A program made the position numbers and the translations under genes. Below are positions 10,486-19,051 of a stretch of DNA of 64,000 nucleotides, piece after piece. The stretch covers positions 1 to 64,000 of the forward strand of contig JAJPKP010000034.1 in NCBI GenBank assembly GCA_021323675.1, written 5' to 3'. Under the pieces are notes generated by a model that saw only the letters and a list, made by a program, of their open reading frames with translations, was not told where the DNA came from and did not search any database. Origin of the DNA: Pseudomonadota bacterium. GTDB lineage: Bacteria > Desulfobacterota > Binatia > Binatales > Binataceae. Every line of letters begins with the position of its first letter. Positions within the stretch are counted from its first letter, which is position 1.

Positions 10486-11007
10486 GTGGCGGTCGCACTC
10501 CGAGTCGCATCCGCACGCGCTCGCCCGTATGCCGCGGCACTGCGCCGGGACGCGGCGCGGCTGCTCGGCGCAATTGGGCTCGGGCGCTGCGAGCTTTCGC
10601 TAATCGTTGTCGATGACGCGACGATCCGGGGACTGAATCGCGAATTTCGCGGCAAAGACGCTCCCACCGATGTGCTCTCGTTCTCGCAGGTGGAGGAAGC
10701 GGGCGGACCGCCTCCGAATCCGGCGGAGATCGTGAATTCGCCCCGCACCGTTCTGGGCGACGTGGTAGTTTCAATCGATACTGCCCTGCGCCAGGCAAAG
10801 GAATTCGAGGTAGCCCCCGCGGCACGCCTGCGGAGGCTGCTGGTTCACGGAGTGCTTCACCTGATCGGCTACGACCATGAACGATCGCTCGCCGAGGCGC
10901 GCAGGATGTTCACCCGCGAGCGCGAGCTGGAAGCATCGCTTGCCTCCTGGGGCACAAGGCCCGTACCGCCCGCAAGGGGCCGCATTCGGAAGTCACGGAC
11001 CCGATGA
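10486..11007 (+). CDS. ybeY: Endoribonuclease YbeY
   Basis: YbeY is a zinc-dependent single-strand RNase required for 16S rRNA 3' end maturation and 70S ribosome quality control. The 173-residue product has the zinc-binding signature HGVLHLIGYDHE near residues 125-136, preceded by TDVLSFS and LGDVVVSID, all typical of the family. It starts with GTG six bases after phoH and ends overlapping the next gene as ATGA. The C-terminal 25 residues are arginine-rich and extend slightly past the usual end. Confidence 0.95.
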   Translation: MAVALRVASARARPYAAALRRDAARLLGAIGLGRCELSLIVVDDATIRGLNREFRGKDAPTDVLSFSQVEEAGGPPPNPAEIVNSPRTVLGDVVVSIDTALRQAKEFEVAPAARLRRLLVHGVLHLIGYDHERSLAEARRMFTRERELEASLASWGTRPVPPARGRIRKSRTR

Positions 11008-11561
11008 ACGCGCGCCGGCCCCTGCCTGCCACACCTACGGCACTATTGACCCATTTCACTCGCTCGGCGCGCACCTCTTCGGCCATCGACAACCTGGTAG
11101 CGATCCTTTCCAGCGGAGCCATCCGCGGCGGGCGCAGGATGGTTCGCGGGGGCCGGCCGACAGTGTGTTTCTTCGATATCGCCCTGCCCGGCTTGAGCGC
11201 GATCCTCAAGCCCGAAAACCGCCGCCGATACGAGCCTTTCGGAGTAGCCGTGGACCGGCGCTATGCTTTCAAGATGGGCGCGCGACCGGTGATCTATATG
11301 CCCTGGCGCGAAGCGCGCGCGGCCATAGCACCCGCGGAGCTGTGGCGTGTGGTAAGCTTGGAGATAGAGCGCAATCCGCCGGTCGATTGGACCTACGAAC
11401 GCGAATGGCGTTTGCCGGGCGATCTCCCGCTTCAGCCGGGTTTGTGCGTAGCACTGGTAGAAACCTGGCGCGACGTTGATGAGATCTATGACCGGTTCGA
11501 TGGGCATCCGCCCTGCGCCGGCGTGATTCCGCTTAGGGAGCTGTTCGGAACCGGCAAATGA
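11004..11561 (+). CDS. AbiGi/DUF2971-like protein embedded between ybeY and lnt
   Basis: The 185-residue product begins with a THFTR...IDNLVAILSSGAIRGG segment, continues with PTVCFFDIAL, YEPFGVAVDR, ARPVIYMPWREA, and has YEREWRLPGD near residue 130. This order is the layout of the AbiGi putative antitoxin family and related DUF2971 proteins, and the N-terminal HFT...L..IL..G pattern also recalls DarT-like ADP-ribosyltransferases. The start overlaps the ybeY stop and the stop overlaps the lnt start, each as ATGA, so it is translated as part of the phoH-ybeY-lnt operon. No partner toxin gene is adjacent. The family call is by pattern only; the function is unknown. Confidence 0.6.
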   Translation: MNARRPLPATPTALLTHFTRSARTSSAIDNLVAILSSGAIRGGRRMVRGGRPTVCFFDIALPGLSAILKPENRRRYEPFGVAVDRRYAFKMGARPVIYMPWREARAAIAPAELWRVVSLEIERNPPVDWTYEREWRLPGDLPLQPGLCVALVETWRDVDEIYDRFDGHPPCAGVIPLRELFGTGK

Positions 11562-13192
11562 ACGCCTCGAATTCACTGACGCGCGCCGCGCTGTGTATAG
11601 CCAGCGGATTGGCGCTCGCGCTTGCGTTCCCGAAAATCGACCTGAGCCTGTTCGCCTGGGTCGCGTTTATTCCTCTTTTCTACGCCATCGACGACGCGCC
11701 GCTTCGGCGCGTGCTCGGATGGGGCTGGCTGCAGGGATTCGCGTTTTTTGTCGGCTCGATGTACTGGATCGCGATTCCGCTGCACGATTTCGCCGACGTG
11801 CGGATGTCAATTGCGGTCCTGCCGATGCTGCTGCTGGCGGCCGTGCTCGCCTGCTACTCGGCGGTCGCAATCTGGGCGGGCGAGTTTTCCGCGCGCCGGC
11901 TCAAAATTCCGATGATCGTTACGATGCCGGTGGCATGGGCCGCGGTCGAATGGGTCCGCACCTATTTCCCCATCGGCTTTCCCTGGAACCTGCTCGGCTA
12001 CGCCGCCTATACGCATCTCGCGCTGATCCAGTTCGCCGAGTTCACCGGCGTCTATGGAATCTCCGCCCTGATAGTCTTCTTCAACGCGGTCGCGTACACG
12101 GTGCTCTTCCGCCGCGGACGGCCAAGGATGCAGGCGGCGGGTCTCGTTTCACTGACCGTGCTGATGCTCGCGGTGATCGGGTTCGGCAGCTACAGGATCC
12201 AGGAACTCAAGCGGCAACCCCCCGAAGGTTCTATACGGGTGGCGATGGTGCAGGGCGACATTCCGCAATCGATCAAGTGGGATCCCAACTTTCTCCCGCA
12301 GAGCTTTCGGATTTACGAGGAGGAGTCGCTCCACGCGGCGAGGCAGGGTGCCGACCTTATCGTATGGCCCGAGGCGGCCGCGGCATTCCCGTTCCAGGCG
12401 GATGGCAAATATCCTCCTTCGTTCGCGGATTACGAATCCTATTACGATGCGCTCCTCAAGCTGGCGACTTCGGCCGGAGAACCAATCCTGTTCGGCGCGC
12501 CGGCGATAGCCAGGCACGACGGACACTATGGTTCCTACAATCGGGCGGACCTCGTATCGGCCGAAGGAAAGCTGGTCGCGCACTACGACAAGATCAACCT
12601 GGTGCCGTTTGGCGAATACGTTCCGGCCCGCAAACTGCTCGGCTACTTCGTAAATCGCGTGGTCGAAGGATTCGGCGATTTGTTTCCCGGTTCTGAACAG
12701 ACCTTGTTTCCCGTCAAGGGCGCCCGGCTCGGCGTGCTGATTTGCTATGAAAGCGTGTTCCCCAACCTCACCCGGCTCGAGGTGAAAAAGGGAGCCGATG
12801 TGCTGGTGAATATCACCAACGATGCCTGGTATGGCGAAAGCTCGGCGCCCTTCCAGGCGCTGGCGATGGCGGCGATGCGGTCGGTCGAGACCAAGACGCC
12901 CATGATTCGCACCGCGAACACCGGAATAAGCGCGATCATCAAGCCCTCTGGAGAGATCACCGCGCGCACTCCCCTGTTCCAGCGCGAAACCGAAATCGAG
13001 GACGTGACCTGGCATCCCGTGCGCACCGTGTACACCATGGTTGGCGATCTGTTTTCGGAAATTTGCTTCGCGCTCACCGCTCTAGCGGTGCTCGCCGCGT
13101 GGTTTCGCCCTCGCAAGCCAAACCAGCTTGAAGCGGTCGTCCAGCAGATTCTGACCACGAATGGCGCTGGCAGGCGGCGCGAGGCTTCCTGA
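11558..13192 (+). CDS. lnt: Apolipoprotein N-acyltransferase
   Basis: Lnt adds the third acyl chain to lipoproteins in the inner membrane, the last step before LolCDE sorting. The 544-residue product has six or more membrane helices in its first 210 residues, followed by a periplasmic nitrilase-fold domain. The catalytic triad is visible: Glu in VWPEAAAAFPF, Lys in YDKINLVPFGEY and Cys in LICYESVFP. A final helix near residues 490-510 completes the topology. Its presence fits the several lipobox proteins in this window. The start overlaps the preceding gene's stop by 4 bp. Confidence 0.96.
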   Translation: MNASNSLTRAALCIASGLALALAFPKIDLSLFAWVAFIPLFYAIDDAPLRRVLGWGWLQGFAFFVGSMYWIAIPLHDFADVRMSIAVLPMLLLAAVLACYSAVAIWAGEFSARRLKIPMIVTMPVAWAAVEWVRTYFPIGFPWNLLGYAAYTHLALIQFAEFTGVYGISALIVFFNAVAYTVLFRRGRPRMQAAGLVSLTVLMLAVIGFGSYRIQELKRQPPEGSIRVAMVQGDIPQSIKWDPNFLPQSFRIYEEESLHAARQGADLIVWPEAAAAFPFQADGKYPPSFADYESYYDALLKLATSAGEPILFGAPAIARHDGHYGSYNRADLVSAEGKLVAHYDKINLVPFGEYVPARKLLGYFVNRVVEGFGDLFPGSEQTLFPVKGARLGVLICYESVFPNLTRLEVKKGADVLVNITNDAWYGESSAPFQALAMAAMRSVETKTPMIRTANTGISAIIKPSGEITARTPLFQRETEIEDVTWHPVRTVYTMVGDLFSEICFALTALAVLAAWFRPRKPNQLEAVVQQILTTNGAGRRREAS

Positions 13193-13290
13193 CGATATTC
13201 GCATCCCTTCCCGGTCCGCTCCTCGCAATCGCGCGGGGGGCGGGGCACCGCGATTAAGTCGCGCTCCGACTTGTGGCAGAATAATCGATT

Positions 13291-14419
13291 ATGCTCAGTG
13301 ACATGCGACAACTTCTGACTGATTTCGAACAGCGCGCCGAAAAGCTCGGGAGGCGTCTTTGACGTCCCCAGCCTGACCGCCCGCCAGAACCAGCTTCTCG
13401 AACAATCCAGCAAACCCGATTTTTGGGACCGGCCCGAGGCCGCCCAATCCGTGCTGAGAGAGCAGGACCGCCTGCGCGCGCAACTCGCCGGGTTCGACCG
13501 CCTCAGGAAGAAGCTCGAGGAGTCGCGGCTGTTTTTCGAGATGGCCGAAGAAGAAGGCGCCGAGGAATCGGAAGCCGCGCGCGAAACCGCATCCGCATTG
13601 AACGCGGTCCGCGAGGAGCTCGAACGCCAGGAGCTCCAGGTGATGCTCGGCGGTGAATACGATCGCCTGGGCGCAATCGTCTCGATCCATCCCGGCGCAG
13701 GCGGCATGGAGGCGCAGGACTGGGCCGAGATGCTGCTCAGGTTGTACCTGCGATGGGCGGAACGCCGGGGTTTCAAGACCGACCTCGCCGATCTGCAGCC
13801 GGGTGAAGGCGCGGGAATCAAGAGCGCGACGTTCGAGGTCGATGGCGACTACGCGTACGGCTATCTCAAGGCCGAAGCCGGTATCCATCGCCTCGTGCGC
13901 ATTTCGCCCTACGATGCGAACGCGCGGCGGCATACCTCGTTCGCATCGGTGTTCGTGTTTCCCGCGATCGACGACAAGGTCGAGGTGGTAATCAATCCTG
14001 CCGACTTGCGCGTGGATACGTTTCGCGCGTCGGGCGCCGGCGGGCAGCACGTCAATAAAACCGACTCGGCCGTGCGGATGACGCATATTCCGACCGGAAT
14101 TGTCGTGAGCTGCCAGAACGAGCGCTCGCAGCACAAGAACCGCGCGATGGCGATGAAGATTCTGCGCGCGCGCCTGTTCGAGCTCGAACAGCGCAAGAAG
14201 CAGGAAGAGCTCGCTAAGTTCAGCAAGGAGAAAAAGGACATCGCGTGGGGCAGCCAGATCCGATCCTACGTCCTGCAGCCCTATCAGCTCGTCAAGGACC
14301 ATCGCACCGGCGTCGAAATCGGCAATACCGACGCGGTGCTCGACGGCGCGATCGATCCCTTTATCGAGGCGTACCTGATGGGCGTGCGCAAGGGCGACGC
14401 CGACAAGGATCTGGAGTAG
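13291..14419 (+). CDS. prfB: Peptide chain release factor 2, +1 programmed frameshift
   Basis: RF2 terminates translation at UGA and UAA. The coding region starts at ATG 13291, reads 23 codons to CTT TGA, and shifts +1 to continue at GAC (13361), giving 375 residues. The second part contains the GGQ motif within SGAGGQHVNKTDSAVRM and the region HRLVRISPYDANARRHTSF. The stop-codon-recognition tripeptide, usually SPF in RF2, reads SPY here. Read without the frameshift, the visible frame begins only at 13451 and would lack the N-terminal domain. It lies downstream of lnt with 98 bases between. Confidence 0.95.
13348..13363 (+). promoter_or_regulatory. RF2 programmed frameshift site
   Basis: The sequence GGGAGG CGT CTT TGA C has an internal Shine-Dalgarno-like GGGAGG ending three bases before the slippery CTT codon, followed by an in-frame TGA and C. 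This matches the spacing of the classic prfB frameshift site, where low RF2 lets the ribosome slip +1 at CTT and make more RF2. It is a self-contained autoregulatory element. Confidence 0.95.
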
Positions 14420-14498
14420 CGGCCGCGGCGGCGAACGCGGCTTGCTTAACCACCCGCAACCGATCCAGAGTTGCATAACGCAACCAGGAGCTTATTCG

Positions 14499-15218
14499 AT
14501 GATCGACCTTTATTTCTGGCCCACCCCCAACGGCTACAAGATTACGGTGATGCTCGAGGAACTCGAGCTCAAGTACAACGTCATCCCGGTCAATATCGGC
14601 AAGGGAGACCAGTTCAAGCCCGAATTTTTGAAGATCAGCCCGAACAACCGGATGCCGGCGATCATCGATCACGATGGTCCGGGCGGAAAGCCCTTTCCGA
14701 TCTTCGAGTCGGGCGCGATCCTGATGTACCTCGCGGAAAAGCACGGCAAGCTGATGCCCACCGACATGCGCGGCAAGTATGAAGTCGTGCAGTGGCTGAT
14801 GTTCCAGATGGCGAGCGTGGGCCCGATGCTCGGACAGGCCCATCACTTTCGCGTCTACGCGCCCGAGAAGCTTCAGTACGCGATCGATCGCTATACCAAC
14901 GAAGCCCGCCGCATCTACAACGTGATCGACAAGCGGCTCAGCGAAGTTCCTTACCTGGCGGGCGCATATTCGATTGCGGATATCGCCGTCTATCCCTGGC
15001 TCGTGCCGCACAACATGCAGGGGCAGAACCTTGACGACACCCCTCATCTGAAGCGATGGTTCGAAGAGATTCGCAACCGTCCCGCCGTGCAGCGCGGATT
15101 CGCGGTTATGGCCGAGGAAGTCGCGAAAATGCGCGCAGCGCAGGCGGCGCGGCAGCAACCGCACGACAAGGAGTCGTGGAACAACCTGTTCGGCACCAGG
15201 CAGTTCGAAAAGCGATAG
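14499..15218 (+). CDS. Glutathione S-transferase family protein, YfcG-like
   Basis: The 239-residue product has an N-terminal thioredoxin-fold domain (IDLYFWPTPNGYKITVMLEEL, shown here only in part: LYFWPTPNGYK) and the glutathione-binding FESGAILMYLAEK motif at about residues 70-82, then an all-helical C-terminal domain with PYLAGAYSIADIAVYPW. The TPNG(Y/W)K start is typical of nu-class enzymes such as YfcG, which reduce disulfides. ATG 14499 is preceded by CCAGGAG; a longer frame from 14442 lacks family character. A strong hairpin follows the gene. Confidence 0.9.
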   Translation: MIDLYFWPTPNGYKITVMLEELELKYNVIPVNIGKGDQFKPEFLKISPNNRMPAIIDHDGPGGKPFPIFESGAILMYLAEKHGKLMPTDMRGKYEVVQWLMFQMASVGPMLGQAHHFRVYAPEKLQYAIDRYTNEARRIYNVIDKRLSEVPYLAGAYSIADIAVYPWLVPHNMQGQNLDDTPHLKRWFEEIRNRPAVQRGFAVMAEEVAKMRAAQAARQQPHDKESWNNLFGTRQFEKR

Positions 15219-15247
15219 AGAGGGCGCTGCCCGGCCCCTTTGATGCG

Positions 15248-15290
15248 AACGGCCGCCGATGCGTGAAGCTGCATCGGCGGCCGTTGTTCG
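15248..15290. terminator. Hairpin terminator between GST and secreted phosphoesterase genes
   Basis: A perfect 15-bp inverted repeat (15248-15262 with 15271-15285) encloses an 8-nt loop and is followed by a T-rich stretch GTTGTTCGTTT. It lies between two convergent genes and probably terminates the plus-strand transcript. Confidence 0.75.
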
Positions 15291-15312
15291 TTTCAGTCCC
15301 TGTTCGATTCGG

Positions 15313-17430
15313 CTATTGCGCCATCGCCTGCGCTTCAGCGAGCAGCCTCTGCCCCTCGCGCAGGATGATTTTGATCTCGGCTTTGTTCGGACGCTGGCCG
15401 TTGAATTCCGCATCCTCGATGATCCGCCTCATCCTGCCGGCCAGTGAATCGCGCGCCTGGGTCCAGTCGTCGATAGTGTTCTCCATCGCGATATAGGTCG
15501 TGTCTCCCGGCGAGTTGCTGGTCAGCGCCTTGGTTGACACCGACAGAGTCGCGGATGCGAGCGCTCCGAATGGGGCGTTAATCTGCTTGTAGACCTGCCC
15601 GAGCTGCTGGAGCATCGTGAGTGCCTCTCCATTGAGCGGTTTGGCGAGCGCTCGCTTGTTCAGGAATTCGGTCAGCACGCGTCCGTCGTGTACGTAATCG
15701 TCCTTCAGGCCCGTGAGATACATGATCGTCGGGCGCACATCGACGTGGTCGGTGAAAAATCCCGCGGGAATTCCGCGACGCCGCGCCGGAGCTCCGAGCA
15801 ATGGCGTCGGCCCCACCAACCCCAGGTTGTTCACTCCGGGTCCTACGATGCCGATGAAGGTGCGCGCGATCTCGGGCTGAATGTCGCCGTGATTCCAGGC
15901 GAACCCGGTTCCCTGAACCGGGGTGGCCGGACCGACGGATTCAAAGAAGAAGTTGGGATTGCCAAAGAAGGTGAAACTCGGGGTGCGCGCCTGATCGAAG
16001 CCGACCATGTGCAGCATCTTCTCTCCCACCGGATCAACCATCGCGGCCATCAGGTTCTCGCTCTTGTTGGTGTAGATGTTCGTCGCCTGCAATCCCGCCA
16101 TCGTCCGCTCGAGCTGCCGGGTTACCGGATCCGCCGGCCCGGGTTCGCCCTCGATATAAACCGTGGGCGCGTCATCGAAATGGATGAAATACGGGGTGTT
16201 GTCGCCGGCGTTGGTGGTGAGCTGGTTCAGATTGATGTCCAGTTCGCCCACGCCCTGCGCGTAGGTGCAGGGGGTGTGCACTCCGTCGCAATTCGATGGA
16301 GTCGGCGCGCCGCCGACAAAGTGGTCGCCTTCGTCCGGAGTGATCACAAAGAGCGTGTTCTGCGGAGTTATGCCGTCCTTCTGCAGCCGCGTAAAGAACT
16401 CGCCGAATGCCTGATTGTAGGCCGCAAGCTGAGCGACATAGCCCGCTTCGCCCGGACCAAACGTGCCTCCCTTCTCGTTGTCATGCGCATCCGCAATGTA
16501 GGCGAAGACGATCGGCACGTTATGCTCCAGCATCGTGGCCACCGCCCCGAGAGTTTGAGCCGCGGTGGGACTGAAACCGGGAAAGCCGGGATTTCCCTTG
16601 CTGTCGGTGATCACATTGCCGTCGATATCCTTGAGCGGTCCGCCAAAGGCCTGGCTGATGTACTTGGCGCCGATCAGAGCGTTGAAATTGACGTAGCCTC
16701 CCGGCTCTCCGGGCAAAATGTCCGCCACCGCGCCGTTACCGGCCGTGCAGAGAGAGCTGCCCTGAGCGCAATGGATCGCCTCGCCCACAAAATCGGTGTT
16801 CTGCTGCGCGGGGGGTTCGGCGGCCTCGGGCGAGCTCGGCCCAAACACCTTGACGACATCGAACGGCGTGCGTTCCAGCACGATGTTGGCGGTCGAAAAC
16901 GCTCCTACATCGCATCCCGCGCGCGTGAATGGGACCCACGGCGCAGGCATGTTGTCGCCCGTCTCGGTGACCAGCGCGAAGTTGTCGTCGTCCGTGGCGG
17001 GATTGATGTCCTTGATCAGATCGGTCCAGTAAAAGAAGGATGACACGCTGCTTACGCCCAGCGGATCGGACGCCGTGATCGGCGAAAACACTCCCAGGCT
17101 GTTGGCAACGGCGACCCCGTCCCGATCTGAGTAGACGCCGGTCTGCGTGGTAAGAATGTCGTTGGCGGTGTGCGAGATCAGCACCGCGTGATCGTCGGAA
17201 TCGAGCGTGCCGTTCTGCTCGATGAAGTTGAGCAGATTGGGCATCTGCTCCAGGTCCGAGGGAACGTTGGGATTGTCGCGGGTGAAGTGTACGTTGTCGA
17301 ACTCGATATACACAACATGGGTGATGCCCACCGGCGAGTTCAGCTTGCACGCCGCCTTCGCCGTCGCAGGCTGAAGAAGGGTTGCAAGTGCCAATGTCGC
17401 CGCGAGCATCCGGGGATAAGATGTCGCCAT
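15313..17430 (-). CDS. Secreted alkaline phosphatase-superfamily protein
   Basis: The 705-residue product begins with a clear signal peptide (MATSYPRMLAATLALATLL, then cleavage near ATAKAA). Metal-binding patterns of the alkaline phosphatase/phosphodiesterase superfamily are spread along it: YIEFDNVH near the start, the SHTANDILTTQTGVYSDRDG stretch as likely nucleophile region, YIADAHDNE, ITPDEGDHF and HVDVRPTIMYLTG. It is likely a periplasmic or exported hydrolase of phosphate esters, but the substrate is not readable. The start has AGGGAGGA seven bases upstream. The last 90 residues are helical and may be a separate C-terminal region. It is alone on its strand. Confidence 0.8.
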   Translation of the reverse strand: MATSYPRMLAATLALATLLQPATAKAACKLNSPVGITHVVYIEFDNVHFTRDNPNVPSDLEQMPNLLNFIEQNGTLDSDDHAVLISHTANDILTTQTGVYSDRDGVAVANSLGVFSPITASDPLGVSSVSSFFYWTDLIKDINPATDDDNFALVTETGDNMPAPWVPFTRAGCDVGAFSTANIVLERTPFDVVKVFGPSSPEAAEPPAQQNTDFVGEAIHCAQGSSLCTAGNGAVADILPGEPGGYVNFNALIGAKYISQAFGGPLKDIDGNVITDSKGNPGFPGFSPTAAQTLGAVATMLEHNVPIVFAYIADAHDNEKGGTFGPGEAGYVAQLAAYNQAFGEFFTRLQKDGITPQNTLFVITPDEGDHFVGGAPTPSNCDGVHTPCTYAQGVGELDINLNQLTTNAGDNTPYFIHFDDAPTVYIEGEPGPADPVTRQLERTMAGLQATNIYTNKSENLMAAMVDPVGEKMLHMVGFDQARTPSFTFFGNPNFFFESVGPATPVQGTGFAWNHGDIQPEIARTFIGIVGPGVNNLGLVGPTPLLGAPARRRGIPAGFFTDHVDVRPTIMYLTGLKDDYVHDGRVLTEFLNKRALAKPLNGEALTMLQQLGQVYKQINAPFGALASATLSVSTKALTSNSPGDTTYIAMENTIDDWTQARDSLAGRMRRIIEDAEFNGQRPNKAEIKIILREGQRLLAEAQAMAQ

Positions 17431-17586
17431 ACGGTGTCCTCCCTGGATTCGATCAATCGTTGGGAGAACTAGTTAACGCGGGCGAATAACCACGATGCGA
17501 CTTTTGGGTCATCAGAAAGTTAAATGGACTTTAAGCGTTATGCGGCAAATCGGCCTCAACCAGACAAATCGAAATGACCTTAGCCG

Positions 17587-18366
17587 ATGATGGAAACAGG
17601 CGAAGAATCCGCGGGCGCGGACTCGGGCACCCTTGCCTATGAAGCGTTGCTCGCGGTCGCGACGCTCACGCTATGGCCGGTTCTCGACGAACGGGCAATC
17701 GGGAGCCTGCGGCAGCGGACGCGCGCGCTCGTGTTCGTACCGATAATCGGCTTTATCGCAGGCGTCGTGCTGGGCGCGATCGATCGCCTCCTCATGCCCA
17801 CTTTGGGAGCCGGCGCGCGATCTCTGATCGTGGTGGCGCTTGCCGCGATCGCGATGCTGTTTCTGCCGTGGCGGGGAATTGCCGACACGGTCGCCGCGCT
17901 GCGCGCCGGAACCCGGCCCGCATCGACCGGGCTCGCGCGGATTGGCCCTCTCGGCCTGGCCGCTGCGCTGGCGGCATTCGCCCTGGAAGCCGCCCTGCTC
18001 TCCGGAATCGGAGATTCCGCGACACGCACCGCGGCGCTCGTGATGGCATCGATGCTGGGACGATGGTCGATAGTCCCGGTGGCGTACGGCCTCATGCCCG
18101 CAGAGCGATGGGGTCTTGGCTTGCCGTTCGAGGGCGGGATCGAATTTCGCGAATTCGCGGTCTCCAGCGTAATCGCGCTTGGCCTGACGCTCGCGCTTTA
18201 TGCCGGCCTGGGGTTGGCGGTTACCGTGGTGCTCGCGATCGTCATCCTGGGCTTGCGCCTGCTGTTCAGCCGCCGCTTAGGGGGCGCGCCGGGGTTCGCG
18301 CTGGCGGGAGCCAGCGCGATTGTCGAGATCGCGGTAGTCGCAACCGTGGCCGTCCTGGCGAGATAA
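17587..18366 (+). CDS. Degenerate CobS-like membrane protein
   Basis: The 259-residue product has six or seven predicted membrane helices and follows the layout of adenosylcobinamide-GDP ribazoletransferase (CobS): FVPIIGFIAGVVLGAID early on, then a segment aligned to the catalytic loop, then ASMLGRWSIVPVAYG. However the catalytic loop, usually HxDGLADTxD, reads PWRGIADTVAALRAG, so the first and third acidic residues are missing, and the later EIMKDSRIG motif reads TGLARIGPLG. I therefore call it CobS-like rather than CobS. No other cobalamin synthesis gene is nearby. Start ATG 17587 directly precedes a second ATG-like region; the start is not certain. Confidence 0.6.
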   Translation: MMETGEESAGADSGTLAYEALLAVATLTLWPVLDERAIGSLRQRTRALVFVPIIGFIAGVVLGAIDRLLMPTLGAGARSLIVVALAAIAMLFLPWRGIADTVAALRAGTRPASTGLARIGPLGLAAALAAFALEAALLSGIGDSATRTAALVMASMLGRWSIVPVAYGLMPAERWGLGLPFEGGIEFREFAVSSVIALGLTLALYAGLGLAVTVVLAIVILGLRLLFSRRLGGAPGFALAGASAIVEIAVVATVAVLAR

Positions 18367-18432
18367 TTCGCGAAGGCGCTCGTCGAGTCGGCCAGCCTTG
18401 CAGCCGTCGCGATCTCGCCCGTCCGGACCGCC

Positions 18433-19038
18433 TCATCCGTTGCGCTTCAACGCTTCTTCCCAGACCCGCTTCACTTCCGCGCGCAGCTCTTCCATCGTGC
18501 CTTCGTTGCGAATGACCAGCTTCGCGTAGCGGATTCGTTCAGCGTCCGGCAGTTGAGCGCGGATTCGGGCTTCGGTCTGTTCCGGTTTCATGCCCCGATC
18601 CCGCTCAACCCGGGCGATGACGCGGTCGCGCGAGGCGGTCACCAGCCAGATTTCGTCAAACAGCGGCATCCAGTTCGCTTCGATCAGAATTGCGGCCTCG
18701 ACGACGATCGGCAGTTTCTCTCCGCGCGATCGCATCTCACCGATCAGCTCCCGCATCCGGTCCAGCGTCCGCGGCCAAACGATTGCGGTCAGCCGCTTCA
18801 GTTGCGCGGGATCGGCAAACACGATGGGGCCGAGCCTGGTGCGATCGATCGTGCCGTCGGGCGCGACGATTCCGCGCCCAAATGCCGCGACCACTTCATC
18901 GTACGCGCTCGCGCCGGGCGCGTAGGTGGATTGCGCGACCTTGTCGGCATCCAAAATCGGCGCTCCCAGTTCCGCGAGCATCTTCGAAACCGTGCTCTTC
19001 CCTGATCCAATCCCGCCAGTAAGCCCAATCGTCAGCAT
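18433..19038 (-). CDS. coaE: Dephospho-CoA kinase
   Basis: CoaE phosphorylates the 3' hydroxyl of dephospho-CoA, the last step of coenzyme A synthesis. The 201-residue product opens with MLTIGLTGGIGSGKSTVS, the family P-loop, followed by LDADKVAQSTYAPG and the nucleoside kinase lid region VTASRDRVIARVERDRGM. Length is normal. It ends 66 bases from the CobS-like gene on the other strand, and starts 13 bases downstream of the ABC transporter gene on the same strand, so the two are probably co-transcribed. Confidence 0.96.
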   Translation of the reverse strand: MLTIGLTGGIGSGKSTVSKMLAELGAPILDADKVAQSTYAPGASAYDEVVAAFGRGIVAPDGTIDRTRLGPIVFADPAQLKRLTAIVWPRTLDRMRELIGEMRSRGEKLPIVVEAAILIEANWMPLFDEIWLVTASRDRVIARVERDRGMKPEQTEARIRAQLPDAERIRYAKLVIRNEGTMEELRAEVKRVWEEALKRNG

Positions 19039-19051
19039 CGACTCGTTCGCC

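Noticed and set aside
15688..17043. 451-residue plus-strand reading frame opposite the secreted phosphoesterase gene
   Set aside because: The minus-strand gene has a signal peptide, ribosome binding site and superfamily motifs, while this frame has none.
17431..17586. Cobalamin riboswitch upstream of the CobS-like gene
   Set aside because: No B12-box-like sequence or suitable stem was visible in this gap.
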